A DNA stretch of 64,000 bases from assembly GCA_025201765.1 (NCBI GenBank), contig MU623432.1, positions 62,001-126,000 of the forward strand. The letters are read 5' to 3'. The notes under the pieces were generated by a model. That model had not been told where the DNA came from, searched no databases, and worked only from the letters and a program-made list of their open reading frames with translations. Position numbers and translations under genes: made by a program. Below are positions 12,163-25,300 of this stretch, piece after piece. Each line of letters opens with the position of its first letter. The stretch's first letter is position 1. This stretch comes from Daldinia sp. FL1419. Taxonomy: Eukaryota > Ascomycota > Sordariomycetes > Xylariales > Hypoxylaceae.

Positions 12163-13816
12163 TTATTTTTTCAGGCCGACTTTTCCGGCCAGGTTGCGCC
12201 AGAAGCTTTTGCGATCTGCGCCTTCAAGGGACATCATCGTCGCTTCTCGAACCATTGGGCCGACGATATCCTCGTCACCGCGCTCCGGAAACTTCCCCTC
12301 GGCATATATTCGCGGAACTGTGGTTAGAACGCACTCATCAAACTTGTCGCACATTATTGTTTCGCCGGTAGCTACGATCGCCTCAGCTATCTCATCGTGA
12401 AGATTGCGCCAGGTCCGTTGAGTCTCGGCCCACTTAGCTTCCGTAAGCGCGTAAGTCTTTGACGTTTGACCGTAGTGCTCGCCCGTTCGCGCAAGGTGCT
12501 TAGTATAGTTTACTCTTGCCGTCTCCCAATCTGCTCTAAATTGCCGTAGAGCGTCCAAGTCGATAGTCTCGGGCTTGTATGGCTTTGGAACGATTGTGTA
12601 GTTTGCATGGCCTAAACGGTCGGACCAGGCGTCGGGTGCGGGAAGCTGGGGAAGCTCTACTGCGCCCGGTACAAGGCGGAGAGAAGAACTTGAAGGTCTC
12701 GTGCTAAGCGGCGGCGATAATAGACTGGGAGAGTAAATCTCGTCTCCTAAGGGAGAGGCGGGCGAAGCGACACTCGGGGACTCTAACGGAGAGGGCTGCA
12801 TGAGAATGTGCTCAGCGGAAGGAGATGCCATCATAGGAGGCAGTAGTGGCGTTACTGCCTGTTTACGTTCATGCTCGATAGATGAAAGAACCTCATTAGT
12901 TTTCTGAGATTCCATAGTCTCATCCAGGGGCATAAAGCTATCGCTGCTTCCGAAACGCGACAGAGCAGGCGTAGGCGGAACAATAGGTTCGTTCGAACGG
13001 TCGATATGGCGTCTGCTAAGCGCCGAGACGGAGGAGGATCGGCTTGAAGTTGTCCGCGAGAGAACCGGCCGTCGCTCGAAGCCGTAGTCAGATACAGGGG
13101 AGCTAATGATGCTCGATGGCTTCGTCGACTTCCACCTCGTAAAGGACGGGAACCTGGAGCCCAACCGCTGCGAAAATCCTGCAAGCGCCGACTCGGAGTT
13201 ATCTCTACGCTTTTTAGACGAGCGCAAACTGAAGCTAAAATCGCCGTCGCTAAAGAAACCTAGATCGTAGTCGCCCACACGACTTTGGGTATAAAAATTT
13301 GATGTGCTCTGTACCAGGTCAGCATCCCTGTGGATGCAAGGTTCATCACCTATGAGTCGGAATTGTTAGAATCAAGGACAGCGAAGTTTGAGTGAACGCA
13401 AAAAACATACATAAACAGTGATATAACTCGGACGCATCGTCATAATCTGAATCCGAATCTGAATCTTCAAATTCTATAGGCTCTTCTTTCACGTCCGGTA
13501 GTACCCGTTTGCTTGGGTTCTGCGCTGTCTGCGCTGTCTGCGCTGTCTGCGTTTGTGTTTGCGCCGGCGAAGAAGGGCTTTCGGAGCTTGCAACCGTTGC
13601 GAGATCAAAAGACGACATGGAGCTAGAGTAGCGTAGATGGCCACGAGTTGAGAAGGTCGGCGTCACAGGCGATGTCGTATCAGATGAGAAAGAGTCGGTG
13701 GTGTAGAAATTATACGGTACGTCCATTTCCATCTCGCGCTGGGCCGCCTCTTCTTCCTTCCTTCGCCTTTCTTCCACCAACAAGGGTAATTGTAGAGGTC
13801 GTAATTTAGGAGACAT
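12163..13816 (-). CDS. conserved-looking, mostly disordered protein of unknown function
   Basis: Two exons, 13816-13411 and 13349-12163, joined across a 61-bp intron (donor GTATGT, acceptor ATAG), give 530 residues. I do not recognise a named family with confidence. The N-terminus has a charged helix (VEERRRKEEEAAQREMEM), then Ser/Thr/Pro-rich sequence, a TAQTAQTAQ run coded by a 9-base repeat, and an acidic EFEDSDSDSDYDDASELYH stretch. Just after the junction come CDEPCIHRDADLVQST and GDYDLGFFSDGDFSF. The middle is Ser/Pro-rich and probably unfolded. Only the C-terminal 150 residues look folded (YKPETIDLDALRQFRADWE, YALTEAKWAETQRTWRNLHD, ending ADRKSFWRNLAGKVGLKK) and are probably helical. 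Bridging the intron restores a continuous, charge-patterned sequence, which supports the model. No signal peptide or membrane span is visible. Confidence 0.72.
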
Positions 13817-16800
13817 CTTACGAAAATCAGCACAACCGCCGTCAGTACGCCGCCGTCAAACTAAAATTTTGAAAATAAGCTACGATAATCGCAGCGGTAG
13901 CTTTGCGTAGTCGCGTTATCGTTGTTGGTATATGAATTCGCAGTGCTGCTTGGTGGGGTGATGGTGATGGTACGTCAGGGTAAATACAACATCCAGTATT
14001 CTTGGCAGCGCTACACTTGGGGAATAGATTGTCGTTCGATAAAACCGAAGAGGGGGGAGAGGAAGAAAAAAAAGAATTTCGTCTCTTCTTTCGGCCTTAA
14101 TAAACCAACTCGGCGTCTTATAGACAGATTAAGGACTGGTAACAATAAGATGATTCTGAGTTTATGCCGGTAGCCAAAACCTCGTGACAGGTCATGGAAG
14201 ATATCCAATGGGCTTAGAAGTATATACGTGTACCAGTGGACGCTGTAATTTTCCTTGCCCTATCGACGTTCGGGTAGTGACACTGGTCCACGTGTTCTGG
14301 GCACCGTAGCTTGGGTGCAGCAGCTTGGGTGTAGCTTTGGGGTAGTTGAATTCGTGGGGTTGTAGTCAGGCTTCTGCGCTGTCTCGAAAATGTGTACCGC
14401 TTCGCCAATCAACAAGATAATATCACTCTCTCACTGACACACAATCCCCTGGGCCTTTTAAAAGGTCGTCCCTCTCTGCACCTTGACTGAATTGATAAAT
14501 CTGCGAACAGCGTACGACATAGGCCAATGAAGTCTAGACGAGCGAAGCGTTGTAGTGATATATCGTGCGAGTTCAAAAGTTGACCGTTATTATTCCCCAG
14601 AATCTCGGGTCGGACCAGAGAGCTTGTTTATTGGTAGTCCCCAGATGATCACGGTTGTATTGTGCGAGGGTGGGTAGGAGTGAAAAAGAGGGAAAACTGC
14701 ACGTATGAATGATATGGGAAAACGTCTTTTTTTTTTTTCTGTTCCGGCCTCAAGTTTAGGAGAGACTGCAGCAGGGTGCACTAGTTGGCTGGTGAGAGGC
14801 ATGGGAAAAACGGGATCGAGCGGGTGGCTTTACTCTGGACCACTTACGGATTACACATTAAGTTAGGGTAGAATCGCTGGAAACACACTTCCACCAGCAT
14901 GTCTACCATGTTTTCCCCCTTCGAACTTGGTGTTAATGGACGGGGGGTTCCACTTGAGACCGGCCCTACCGCCCCGCCGCCTTGAACTCTTTGACATCTT
15001 GCAGTCTTCCGCAGAATCATGAGCTTTGCCCTTTTCTACCAAAGTACATCGTAGAACCCTGGTAAGTCTTAGCTTTGCTTAGGAGCCCGACCAACTGGGA
15101 TGACACCTCGACCGCCCGGGCTGCTTACGGGTTAAGCTTAACAACAGGGGTCCGGGGAGAGCTTCCAGCGAGCTACTGGTCTGTTGGTCTGCTCGGCTGT
15201 TCGGGGGGCAGTGGACTGTAGCCAAGAGGAAAGGAGAGGGACCATCTACATACGTACCTACATATGTAAAGGCAGTTGTGTTATGGATTTCACTTATTTT
15301 GCACAATAAAAGTACAAATACCTGGGGAGGTAGGTATGTACATACTACCTCTAGAAAATAAGGTAGGGAAAGCAGACGAAAAAGATCTAACCTAACAAAA
15401 AAAAATTTTTCAGGAATCTCCATTGGTTGGGGAGCGCCACCCTGAAATCTTGAACAATTCTCCATAGTACGTAGGTACTTCACACCTTCTCCTATCTCTT
15501 ATAGGTGAATGCAGCCCTGGAAGCCACTTCCCTACCCAGCGCGCATGATATCTTGGCAGGATACGTACCCTGGTATCTAGGCTGGTACTGACCCATAAAA
15601 ACGAACAATTCTTAGCCATTCTTTAGCTAGGATGTAGGTAGCCAACCCGGCTAGTCCAGACAATTTTTAAGCCCTAATGCTCCCAGCACTCCCCTCTACC
15701 GAAATTCGTACCCTCGTTCTTTCTCCACCGCTTAAAAATGGCTGAGCCCCTACGTGTCCTAGTCCTCACATGGCCAAAAAGAACCCAAACAGAATAAATA
15801 GGAGACATACACTACAGTCGCTTCAGTACCTTGTCTACCTGAATAGTTAAAGCATAAACTTAAGGTCCAGGGAGGTTGGATGAGGCAGGGCTTTGTGGTC
15901 TGTGTAAAAAGGAAGAGAAAACAAAAACCATGTGAGAGATAAATCGAATCTCGTATTCTATCTCGGTCCTTAAAATGCAGATACGGTAGGACGTAGTACA
16001 TTCACTGCGTGTTACGCAAACCCGAGAGCTGCCATAAGTGCAGCGCTTGACGCAATTAGATTAAGGTATGCCATTTGAACAAAAAAAAATTTCATCGAAA
16101 TCTTGATCTTCTGCAGGTATAATACAAACAGCACGATACAACGAAAAAAAAAACCCCCAATTTCTTTCGAATTCATACATTACATCCTTCATGTACAAGT
16201 GTACACACGTATTCCTTACTATCCCTTTCCAGGCTACTAACGGGACCGGCTTCACTTCCTGATGGGCCACGACGTACACGCTACCCAGTTGCCCAGTTAA
16301 GGCTAGGGGCAGGGATGTAGTTCAACATCCGTCGGATTACCACCCTTTGCACCATCGAATTGGACTCAAAGCGCAGTTCTAGTAATAGTGGAGACTTATG
16401 AGACAAAAACTACGACGACACAGTATGCATAAGGAATTTTTTATAAAATACATACAACTAGCAATAATAAAGGAAGTGTTAAGTACCTACCTATGTGCTG
16501 TTAACACTGTATGTTTTGACCGGTCCCAGATACGGAAGGGAGAAAATATATATACCTACCTATCTATGTTTGGACTGACGAGACAAAAGACCGCCAACAA
16601 CGCTTAGCAATGGATATATAAAGGAACAAAGGACGTACTTCAAATATTCTCTCTCGTGGGTCGTTGGAGATTTGTATGCAGTAGTTCTAAGCACGAGATA
16701 GGCATCATTGCAACAGGACAAAGACAACATCGGAGAAAATACTTAGCAAGATACCCTTTTTTCGGAGTATAATGGTCTAAGAAAAAAAAAATTCTCACGC

Positions 16801-19084
16801 TGCACTTACCCCGGCGGCTACGTGAAGTCCGGACTCGGTACTATGTAAGCTAACCTACAGCACCAGGAGATGTCTCGTCGGGGAGCAAGTAGGTAATGGC
16901 CCGGGCGGCTTAGGTCACATCGGCTGGCGGATCTATTACCTAGGTAGGTACCAGGTCTTCAACTGCCGAGGAGAGACGCGCTTGACTGAAATAGAAAGTC
17001 GCGTTGTTTTTTCCTAAGCGCAGCCTGACGCGGTGAAGGAATCAGAGCAAATGTATTATGCAGTAATAGCGCTTTCGGCCTTCCTCTTGCTTCACAGACC
17101 GATCCTGTACTTCTGTATTGTTGGACAGGATTAAAAGCTAATAAGTAGTATCGGGGGTATGGATGAAGGAGAAAAAAAAATACTGGTGACCACATTCTCC
17201 GCCTTTCGACCGATGCCCAAACTATGACACATGAGATGATGTACGTCCGCGTCTACATAGTATCTGCATGTATCGTACATAGGGCACACCGTATTGTATC
17301 TTTTATCGTTCTTTTACGTAGGTGGCCCAAATCAACTCGATAATCCTGGGGGTCTGTTATATAACGCAAACCAAGCATAGACTTAGGGTCGTCCCTAGTG
17401 GAGTTTGCTTAGCCATCTGGTATCTTCATTGGATGCCCTGAATCTGCTATGTATATACATCTCTAGATGCAACATATCTCAGTCATGTCGCAAGTTGATT
17501 TTATGGCTGTCCTTCCAGCCACAGCTGACTATTTCTCGAGCACATATCCTTGAACGCCTCGTCCCGTCGGCTGTCGATACCCTCCCGCTATGTCTTAGCT
17601 AGATTGGTCACTAATAACTAGCAAGTCGAAGCGGAGTACTCTGCCACTATGTGTCTGTGTAATCATCCGTCTCACTCTACTTCCCCGCCCTTCCTGATAC
17701 GCGGTGCTACGACGATAGACCTGGATATTCAAAATCAACGATTGAGAAAGTATGCCAAACCATTCTTCATCTCTTCGCATGTGAAAATTCGATGCTGTTA
17801 GAATCTTATTACTGCTTTAGTACAGAGGTACCGGAATGTTTCGAGGACTAACCAGTCACGATTCTCTCGTCCCTCAGTTGAATTTGTTTGTTGGGCTTCT
17901 CTGCTTCTCTTTTTAGCAACAAAGCGACAAAACGTCCCCAAGACTAAGAGCAGGGGATCTTTTTGCCTTGTAATAAGTGACGCAAAGACATGTCGTGCTC
18001 AATCTCGTAGAAAGCCTTTGAGGCTTCCTTATCTATTTGCCAAACGTACCACGAATCCATAGTGACAGTCGCGATATTGTCCACTGATTACCTGGTTACA
18101 ATCGCCCATCCCAGGAGCACTATCCTGGGAACTTTGTGACCTAAATCCCGACACAATCAGCAAGTTTGTAAGCCAATACACTAGAAGATAGTCCGTGGTG
18201 TAGCTAAGCTAGCGAGATGATCTACGTACTACATCCTAACAACACTAACCGTTAGAGACTTGATACGTCACTCTCAATACAAGATCATTTCCAAGCCATG
18301 AGTAGACCATAATAGATACCTAGATAGGGCCAATTATTCGCCTAGTCCCCTAGCAGGACTCGGTCATTAAACGAGCAAAACGATTTCTGGAGAGCCTTTT
18401 GTAAGCCTCAGAAATTAATGCCGATCGCATATACTTCATGCACACGTAGTTCTGGGTGTTCGTACCTTGCATTAGTCTAATTCGAATATAGGATCCTGCC
18501 ATATGCTTATTCGACGAGCGTAGCATCTACACGCCATGTCTCCTCAAGTTTCTAATTATCGTGTTTCTCGAGACCGATGACTTCCAACAGAGGCTCATGC
18601 TGAGAGGATAAATGAAACCCTCCGGCGACGCATCAAATATGCGCCACAAAAAAAGAGAGAACAAAATTTGATCTCCTCCGGGATTGACGCGGAGCCTTGA
18701 CTCCATCCAAAATTTTGACCGTCCCAAACTAAGCTCAATGAATCTTGGGGCCGCGGACCAAACGGCGCGGTTGAGTTTTACTAGTAAGTAAAATATTCCG
18801 AACGCCAATAACTATAAAAGTTTTTATGAATGTAATGCCGTCAAGTTTTTTTTCGTTTTCTGACAAGGTAACCTAAAATTTCCGGAAGTCGTTATTTTGA
18901 CCGGACGAAGTTATTATCACGGCACTGTAGCCCTACGAAAGAATCATATCTACGTAGCAGGATGTATAACATTGCTACTTGTCTGATTTATAAAGCTTGC
19001 TGGGCCTGACTACAGTATAACCCTAAGATTGTAAGCTAGTCGCTCCCATACACGCTAGGTTCTGATCGTTCATCATAATAGGAT

Positions 19085-19560
19085 ATGGTCAATATTTATA
19101 TTCTCTACAATGGGTTCGCAGAAGCCCTGAACGGAGCCGGCGCTCTGGCACTGGGTAAATATGACGTCTTCGACCCCACGACAAAATTACCACAATACAG
19201 GGATTCAGCGTCCTATCATCTACGATGTCATCATAATTATTTCCATTCTTCACACAGTAATAAGCGGAGATACCGCATTCATACCGCTACGGTCCATCTA
19301 CATAATATCCTGTTACACTCAGACCTATGCGGCATGCCGGGTCCGTAAGTACACACGGACGTACCATCGTCTTATAATACGACGAACCACCTTATTTCAT
19401 ACTCCAATCTCAATATATCAGGGGAAGGTGCCGGTCAGAATAAGCCTCACGATATGCATGACTACGGTTACAAGAGTTGTAATTGGTTCGAAGACTATGA
19501 TAGTTCCCCGCAAAGTCATAAACCCGAGCCTGCAGGTATTGCCAGGTTAGTGAGCAATAA
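19085..19560 (+). pseudogene. possible decayed fragment of a membrane-protein gene
   Basis: Successive frames read like one protein broken by frameshifts. Frame 1 from 19085 gives YNGFAEALNGAGALALGKYD followed by VFDPTTKLPQ. Another frame then gives IIYDVIIIISILHTVISGD, a membrane-like segment, and further on RSIYIISCYTQTYAACR. After a possible intron a third frame gives NKPHDMHDYGYKSCNWFED and SSPQSHKPEPAG. None is long enough alone and I do not recognise the family. The composition, unlike the surrounding noise, suggests a dead or heavily diverged gene. The boundaries are approximate. Confidence 0.25.
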
Positions 19561-22500
19561 GATTCTCCGTTGTCTGCTCTGCCTAGCTCGGGTCACGTCA
19601 GCGGCGCTTTAGGGGTAAACCCTCGTATTTTACGATGCGTTTAGACTCAATCCCCAAATCTACTTCTGACCGTCTAGTCGGATAGATGCGCACTCCAAAC
19701 TTTAAGTATATGGTGGTCAGCAAGGCGGCCGAGCATTTCTAAGCGCTTACTGCGTACTTAATATATCTTAAGAGAACGCGGAGTCCTCTCAAGTTCGAGT
19801 GTGCCATTAAAAAAATCTCGCAGTTTCTATCAATATATTTTCTATTCTACAAATGCTGCTATATCCAGTGGTCTGGTAGGTAGTTATTACTGAGACGGAA
19901 GAAGCCCGAGCACAAGATCATTTATGATAAGAGCACCACGTGTATACCAGGGATAATAATGGCTCCTCCCGCTAATCCTTTGGTACGGTCACAACGTATA
20001 CATGACATATATCCGCACATGGAATACTGGGTGATCCCGGACCCATGGATTGACTCGAGGATCACTGCAATTCGTACATGAGCCTAGGTTAGGAAAGTAA
20101 AATCTGTGCGATGCTGGTGTGGCACAAGGTGCCGTCTCAACAGAGTCTTGCTGACGTTAGATAACTGTCATGCTGACGCAAAGGGTGGCATTGTTCCCCC
20201 TCCGTCGTCTCCATATGTATTTATTTTCATCTCCCTCCGGCTACGGCTTAATGATTTTAGCGTCTTCTTCCCGATTAAGACCATCTCCTAAAACGAAGCT
20301 TATTATGAGGTTTATTCACAAGCTAGCTCTAGAACTTCTATGGACCTTGGCTTTGCCTGAACCGAAGCGGAATGAAAGGGATCTCTGGTTCCTGAACGGC
20401 TCACAGGCCAGAATGAAGAGCTAATGCAAGGGACGACGCTACTATACTCAGGCGTAAGTTAATTCTATACCAGGGCTTATGTTTGTGTGGCAGCTCTTAA
20501 GTCGTCTCGGGTTGTCACCAACCAACTCTCTTTTGGTTTCTAACGATATTGATTAGCAACCAACTCCTAGGAATATATAGTTGACGGATTACACTAGTAG
20601 TATATCCAAGATCTTTAGCTACTCCACCAAGCCTGTACCATCGGAGTGTTCTTCGTACCTGCACATAATACGCTTTTACCCTGAAAAATCTTTTCTATTG
20701 GCCAACTCTTAGATCCGTTCCGGTCGGTGTGGGATGGATGGGCGGGAATGCGAAGGAACCCCTCCCAGACGCTTGGTTTAGCTGCAAGGTACCAAAGCCA
20801 AATCACATCGAGCTGACGAAATAGCGCGAAGTTTTACCCTAGTCAGAAGTGCAACGAAATTTCTTTTCCGCTTCTAAGAATCCAGAGAAATTGGGCATGT
20901 TTCTAAAAACCTAATGAATCATATCTGTTTGAGGCGCGCCGCTTTCTTCTGTTGGGATGTCTACTGCATTTTGCGACCAAGGATAGCAGACTTCTCGAAC
21001 CCGTTGGCTTAGGGGTCGTAGATAGTTCCTGGCCGGATTTAAAGCCAATACCAAAAGATTTGTAGCCTATTCGGGGTCGTGCCAGCCTTTAAATGATGTA
21101 TGGAATGACTGGGACGAGTGACGCCATTGATTGATACCACCGTATGGGGGCGCGACCATTACTTGGGCCGGAAGCTCTTATTAGTGGCTGAATAATGCGC
21201 AGGTTGGATAGCTATTCGATATATGCCAAGTTTGTTGGCAACGCCCAACACGCCTTTTACTGCTTAGAGATGACACATGGCACGAGAGTCATGATATTTA
21301 GAAGAGTCAACAATTACTTTTGAGTTAATAAGAGGTACCCAATGCGTGTATAAGCCAGGGCTTTTGGAGAAGTGTGCTCTGTTTACGTGACAACACATTC
21401 GAGCGTTTTCCTATCTACACAGCTCGGCCGAAATACCTAACGAACCCTTTCTTTTTTTCCCCTCTTTTTCTCCTAGGCCCCCTCGCGTTCTACATACTCG
21501 AAGTTCGGGCAGGTGACCAATAAGCAGGTTGCGGCAAAGACGCGGATAACACAACCCCTTTAGCAGCTCTTACGTGTCGATCGGAATGTGGCACGGCAGT
21601 AATCAATCAATATATGCAGGTACGGACGACGAAGTCCTAGGTGTCGGAGGAAAATTTTCCGGAGCTGCATCTGTCGACGTTGCTGTATCCTCTCTTATAC
21701 GTTCTGGTTGAAGTACAGTATTTTGATTCGTTGAGATCTGAGGCGTTCGATGTGATGTTCCAGCAATCAAGTCAGCACAGCACGGCTGGGTATCTGCATA
21801 TATCCTTCTATTGTGGGTGTTCGGTGTTAATGAACTGATGATGATATGACAACGCGCTAAAAGGGCGAACAATATGCATACTTCTAACAACTATGAAACC
21901 TACCCTGACAAGGTTATCCTATTATTCTATGATAGGGATCTTTTACGTGAGGGCGAAAGTAACTGTCTACCTAATACACGGATCTAGCGGAATAAGTCGT
22001 CTCCAGGGTCAAACGAGGGTTTAATACCATCATATATATCTTGAACTTGATGAAACTATGTACCTAAACTACCTAGACACTCAGAATTATCCACACCAAC
22101 TAAAAAATGTAATTCCCAAGCAGAGGAAGATGAAACTAGCCTTAATATATCCCTCTTTGAGGTCATAGTTATCCGAGAAATAATGACTCTCGTAAGATTT
22201 TTTATCGAAGATCTTTTGATTTCTTCTAAGAGTATCACTCCACCAGTAACGACGGAGTGCTTATTTGTAGACATCACGAGACCAACGAGTAAACCGCTAT
22301 AAGATCCCACAAGACGTTCCGACCCACGCCTCGATGAATCTAAGAGTGACTTCGGTTGATAAAGGTTTAAATCGAAATTCTACTTGGATTACATCGTGGC
22401 GGTTGCTGTTAGGGATAACATGAAAACGGAAAACGGAAGGATAAGGCGCAGGATACCCAGATAAGTTTACGGAGAGAAATGCAATGCCGGCTCAGTTCAG

Positions 22501-23209
22501 TAATTAACGCACTTTGTGTTATCATGTGCGTCAGGAAGAGCAGATATTATTTGAGTGTTGTTGATTCAGTTACGGCGTGTGTGTATTGTGTTGAATCGTG
22601 TAATATTAGTTTCACAAGTGAACTTGCCTATTAACTGCAAAAATCCCTTATATTTAGGTTCAACCTCGAATTATCTTACAATGATATATAAGCCCTTGCT
22701 CCTAAACGTGAATAGATTAGATCTAAGCATATAGTGTTTATATAATATCCGATTCAATGGAGAGCTTGTTCTATAAAAAGTCAATAAAGCTGTTTCTGCG
22801 CCTATTTTCCCGCCTCATGACGTTTAGATAACCACAGGGTGAGCTCTTGAACTTCATATATCTTTACAATTGATATCAAAATTTCAAAAAGTGATATGAC
22901 CCGCTAAATACAGGTATGATGGCTTCTAAACAACAGTATATCTGAGTTGCCAAATCCAAATACTTGCCCAGCTATAGAGTGGACTATATTTGGTAGGACA
23001 CAACGGGAAACGCCAGCTCGAAGCTTTGTACCGTTACAATCCAGCCACCTATTCTCATTTCAAATTCTCAACCCTACGAGACTATTTTGCGCAGGGAAAA
23101 TGGTTCAAATAATTAACGACGGGAGAAAGCATGCGTTGGTCATTTCGTTATCATATTTGAGCAGGTGATGCTTGAGCTTGGTGAAGATGTGTAAGCAAAT
23201 AGGTATATA

Positions 23210-23400
23210 AAACAATAAAAGCAAAAAAGCTGGACCTCGAAACTCAAACCCATGGCTTTGACCCGAACAAATTGGCCTTTTTGTCGCCTTGCACATAGAT
23301 TCGAACCCGAGGTCTACGAAAAGACCCCGGAGGGTTTTTCTACCTCCATCGCATCCGCAACCGCTAGACCAATGACCACTTTGGCTAGGAAATCGCGGAT
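23210..23400 (-). repeat. degenerate tRNA-like unit, possible tRNA-derived SINE
   Basis: On the minus strand, TGGTCTAGCGG (23371-23361) fits the RNA polymerase III A box (TRGYNNARNNGG), and GGGTTCGAATC (23308-23298) fits the B box. They are 52 bases apart, as in a long-variable-arm tRNA. Between them two short hairpins can be drawn: GGAGG with CCTCC, and GGTCT with AGACC. The T stem and the acceptor stem do not pair properly, so this is not a functional tRNA. About 75 bases after the B box a T-run (TTTTTT, 23227-23222) could end pol III transcription. A tRNA-derived SINE or a decayed tRNA gene is the best reading; no target-site duplication was identified. Confidence 0.4.
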
Positions 23401-23472
23401 CAGGAAGTGATGGAAGGTATTGCAACTACATATTATAAACTTTACTTTCGGAAGTTGCAAGGCACAAGGTAC

Positions 23473-23507
23473 GAGTTACAAGTTACAAGTTACAAGTTAC
23501 AAGTTAC
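23473..23507. repeat. tandem heptamer repeat (AAGTTAC)5
   Basis: Five consecutive 7-base units, one GAGTTAC and then four AAGTTAC, are directly visible. They lie about 75-100 bases outside the 5' end of the tRNA-like unit. They are non-coding and probably a slippage-generated microsatellite. Confidence 0.9.
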
Positions 23508-23865
23508 AACAACAGCTGCCTGGCAACGGGTACCTGATGTAAGTATTTGCATCGCTTCAACTTGATTAGGGACTTAGATGATTTAGGGCCTGGGTATTCG
23601 AATTAAGTTTATGGATCTAAACTCGGAAAGAAGAGAAAATCAGTGCATAATGGATCGGGACGACCTATGAAAGCACAATAAGAAATAGGGATTGCATATG
23701 TGCCTAGAATAATAACGGTTGGATATGTCACCTGAGTAATGGAGAGGTAGCTATGGATGCTACTTTGAAAATCATCTGACAATATTGACATTTCAAGCCC
23801 ACCTAGCTAGTAGGAGATATTATTTTCGACAACCCTCGACGCCACGCCCATATCCGCATAAAAAA

Positions 23866-25300
23866 TTACCGAGTCGCTTCGATAGCTTCCTCTAAGATAT
23901 TCAACCCGCTCTCAATTTCGTCTTGGCTGGCTGTGAGTGGCGGGACAAATCGGAGAGTATTCGTCCCGCAAGTGATAACCAACAATCCCCTCTCCCGGGA
24001 GGCCTTGACTATTGGGGATGGATCTTGGGTCAATTGTAAACCAAGTATTAAACCCTTACCACGAATATCAGTTACAAGGTCGGGGTATCGTTCTCGTATA
24101 CGCTTAAACCGTTCTATGAATATCCTGGACTTGGACAGAACGTCCTGTTGTAGTTTTGGATCCGAAAGCTTTGAGACTACATAGTGTGCGAGACGACACG
24201 CCATCGGGTTGCCACCAAAAGTTGTGCCGTGATCGCCAATCTTTATCTTCTCGCTAACATGACCGCTTACTATAGTAGCACCGATGGGAAAGCCGTTACC
24301 AAGAGCTTTCGCTGTAGTGAGGATGTCTGGATGCGCCTCTTTTGGTAAGTGGCCGTGGGCCCAGAGCGTACCAGTCCTTGATAGACCGCACTGGATCTCA
24401 TCATAAATGAGAACGGCGCCTACTTGGCGACACCGCCTCGCCAGGGAAATTAGGAATTGGTCGCTGGCGACGTTGACGCCGCCCTCGCCCTGTATAGGTT
24501 CGATTATCACGCCGCAAGTCTTATCCGTGACGAGGTCATTAATGCCATCGATGTCGTCGTACGTTCCATACCTGAAGCCCGGTAACATCGGCGCAAACGG
24601 TTCTTGATATTTGGGGTTTGGTGTCGCAGAGAGACTGCCCATAGTCCGCCCGTGGAACGATTTATGGAAGGAAACGAATTCGTACTTGGCACCAGTAGGG
24701 TCCAACACTTTGCCAACTTTCCGGGAAAATTTAATTGCGGCCTCGTTCGCTTCGGAGCCAGAATTGCAAACGAAGACCGTCGCCGCATCATGCATGGCAC
24801 CAGATGCGAGTGTTTTCTCGACGAGAAGTTGGGAAAGCGCTCCAGTCCAGGGGTTATAGTACAGATTGGATGCGTGCCATAGTGTTTGCGCCTAGACGAT
24901 TAGTTTTAATAACATAGGAATACGGGAAATGGTAGAGTACCTGATCTGAGATGAGCTTCGCTAGGCCAGGATCGCTGTGACCGAGCGCATTCACAGCAAT
25001 CCCAGCAGTGAAGTCTAGATATTTACGATTTTCCAAGTCCCACAAGTACGAACCCTGACCTTTTACGAATACCGGAGGTGGCCTGGCATACGTTGCAAGC
25101 ATGAACTTGGAATGTTCCTTCGCCAGAGTTGCGCTGGGCGAATCGTCGGACGGATCAGGATTTGGCAGATTTGCGTCGCGGGATATAGATTCTTGTACAT
25201 TTTGCGAGAGATTAGACGCGGCGGTCGCTTGAGACGAGAGGCGTCGAATCGTGGCGGGTGCGAAACGTCGAACAGGAAGCTGGAGGGCCATGCTGAACAT
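23866..25300 (-). CDS. ARG8: acetylornithine aminotransferase, mitochondrial precursor
   Basis: Two exons, 25300-24941 and 24891-23866, with a 49-bp intron (donor GTACTC, branch CTAATC, acceptor CTAG), encode 461 residues. This PLP enzyme transfers the amino group of glutamate to N-acetylglutamate semialdehyde in the mitochondrial matrix, a step of arginine biosynthesis. The first 25 residues are rich in Arg, Ala and Ser without acids (LPVRRFAPATIRRLSSQATA), a clear presequence. Class III aminotransferase features follow in order: YLDFTAGIAVNALGH, CNSGSEANEAAIKF, YDEIQCGLSRTG (PLP-ring Asp at about 284), TAKALGNGFPIGA (Schiff-base Lys at about 315) and THFGGNP-like TTFGGNPMACR. Skipping the intron restores the conserved HASNLYYN block. 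A second in-frame Met (MALQ, 25291) is an alternative start. I saw no canonical TGACTCA general-control site in the upstream bases, but did not scan exhaustively. Confidence 0.93.

Larger units (their letters stand above)
13817..23865. other. gene-poor 10-kb region
   Basis: No complete gene can be supported over 10 kb. The region has many short frames, several homopolymer A/T runs (for example near 14728, 15400, 16081, 16143, 16782) and scattered ACCTACCTA/TAGGTAGGT motifs (16484, 16553, 16936). Coding-like debris near 19085-19560, a tRNA-like unit near 23210-23400 and a heptamer repeat at 23473-23507 are listed separately. A 95-codon minus-strand frame at 21890-21603 starts with a hydrophobic stretch (MLEVCILFALLA) that could be a signal peptide, but its remainder shows no Cys pattern or family, so it is not called. 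Confidence 0.55.

Noticed and set aside
21603..21890. Minus-strand 95-codon frame with signal-peptide-like start (possible small secreted protein)
   Set aside because: Only two adjacent Cys residues after the hydrophobic start, no processing sites or repeats, and it lies in a region of decayed sequence.
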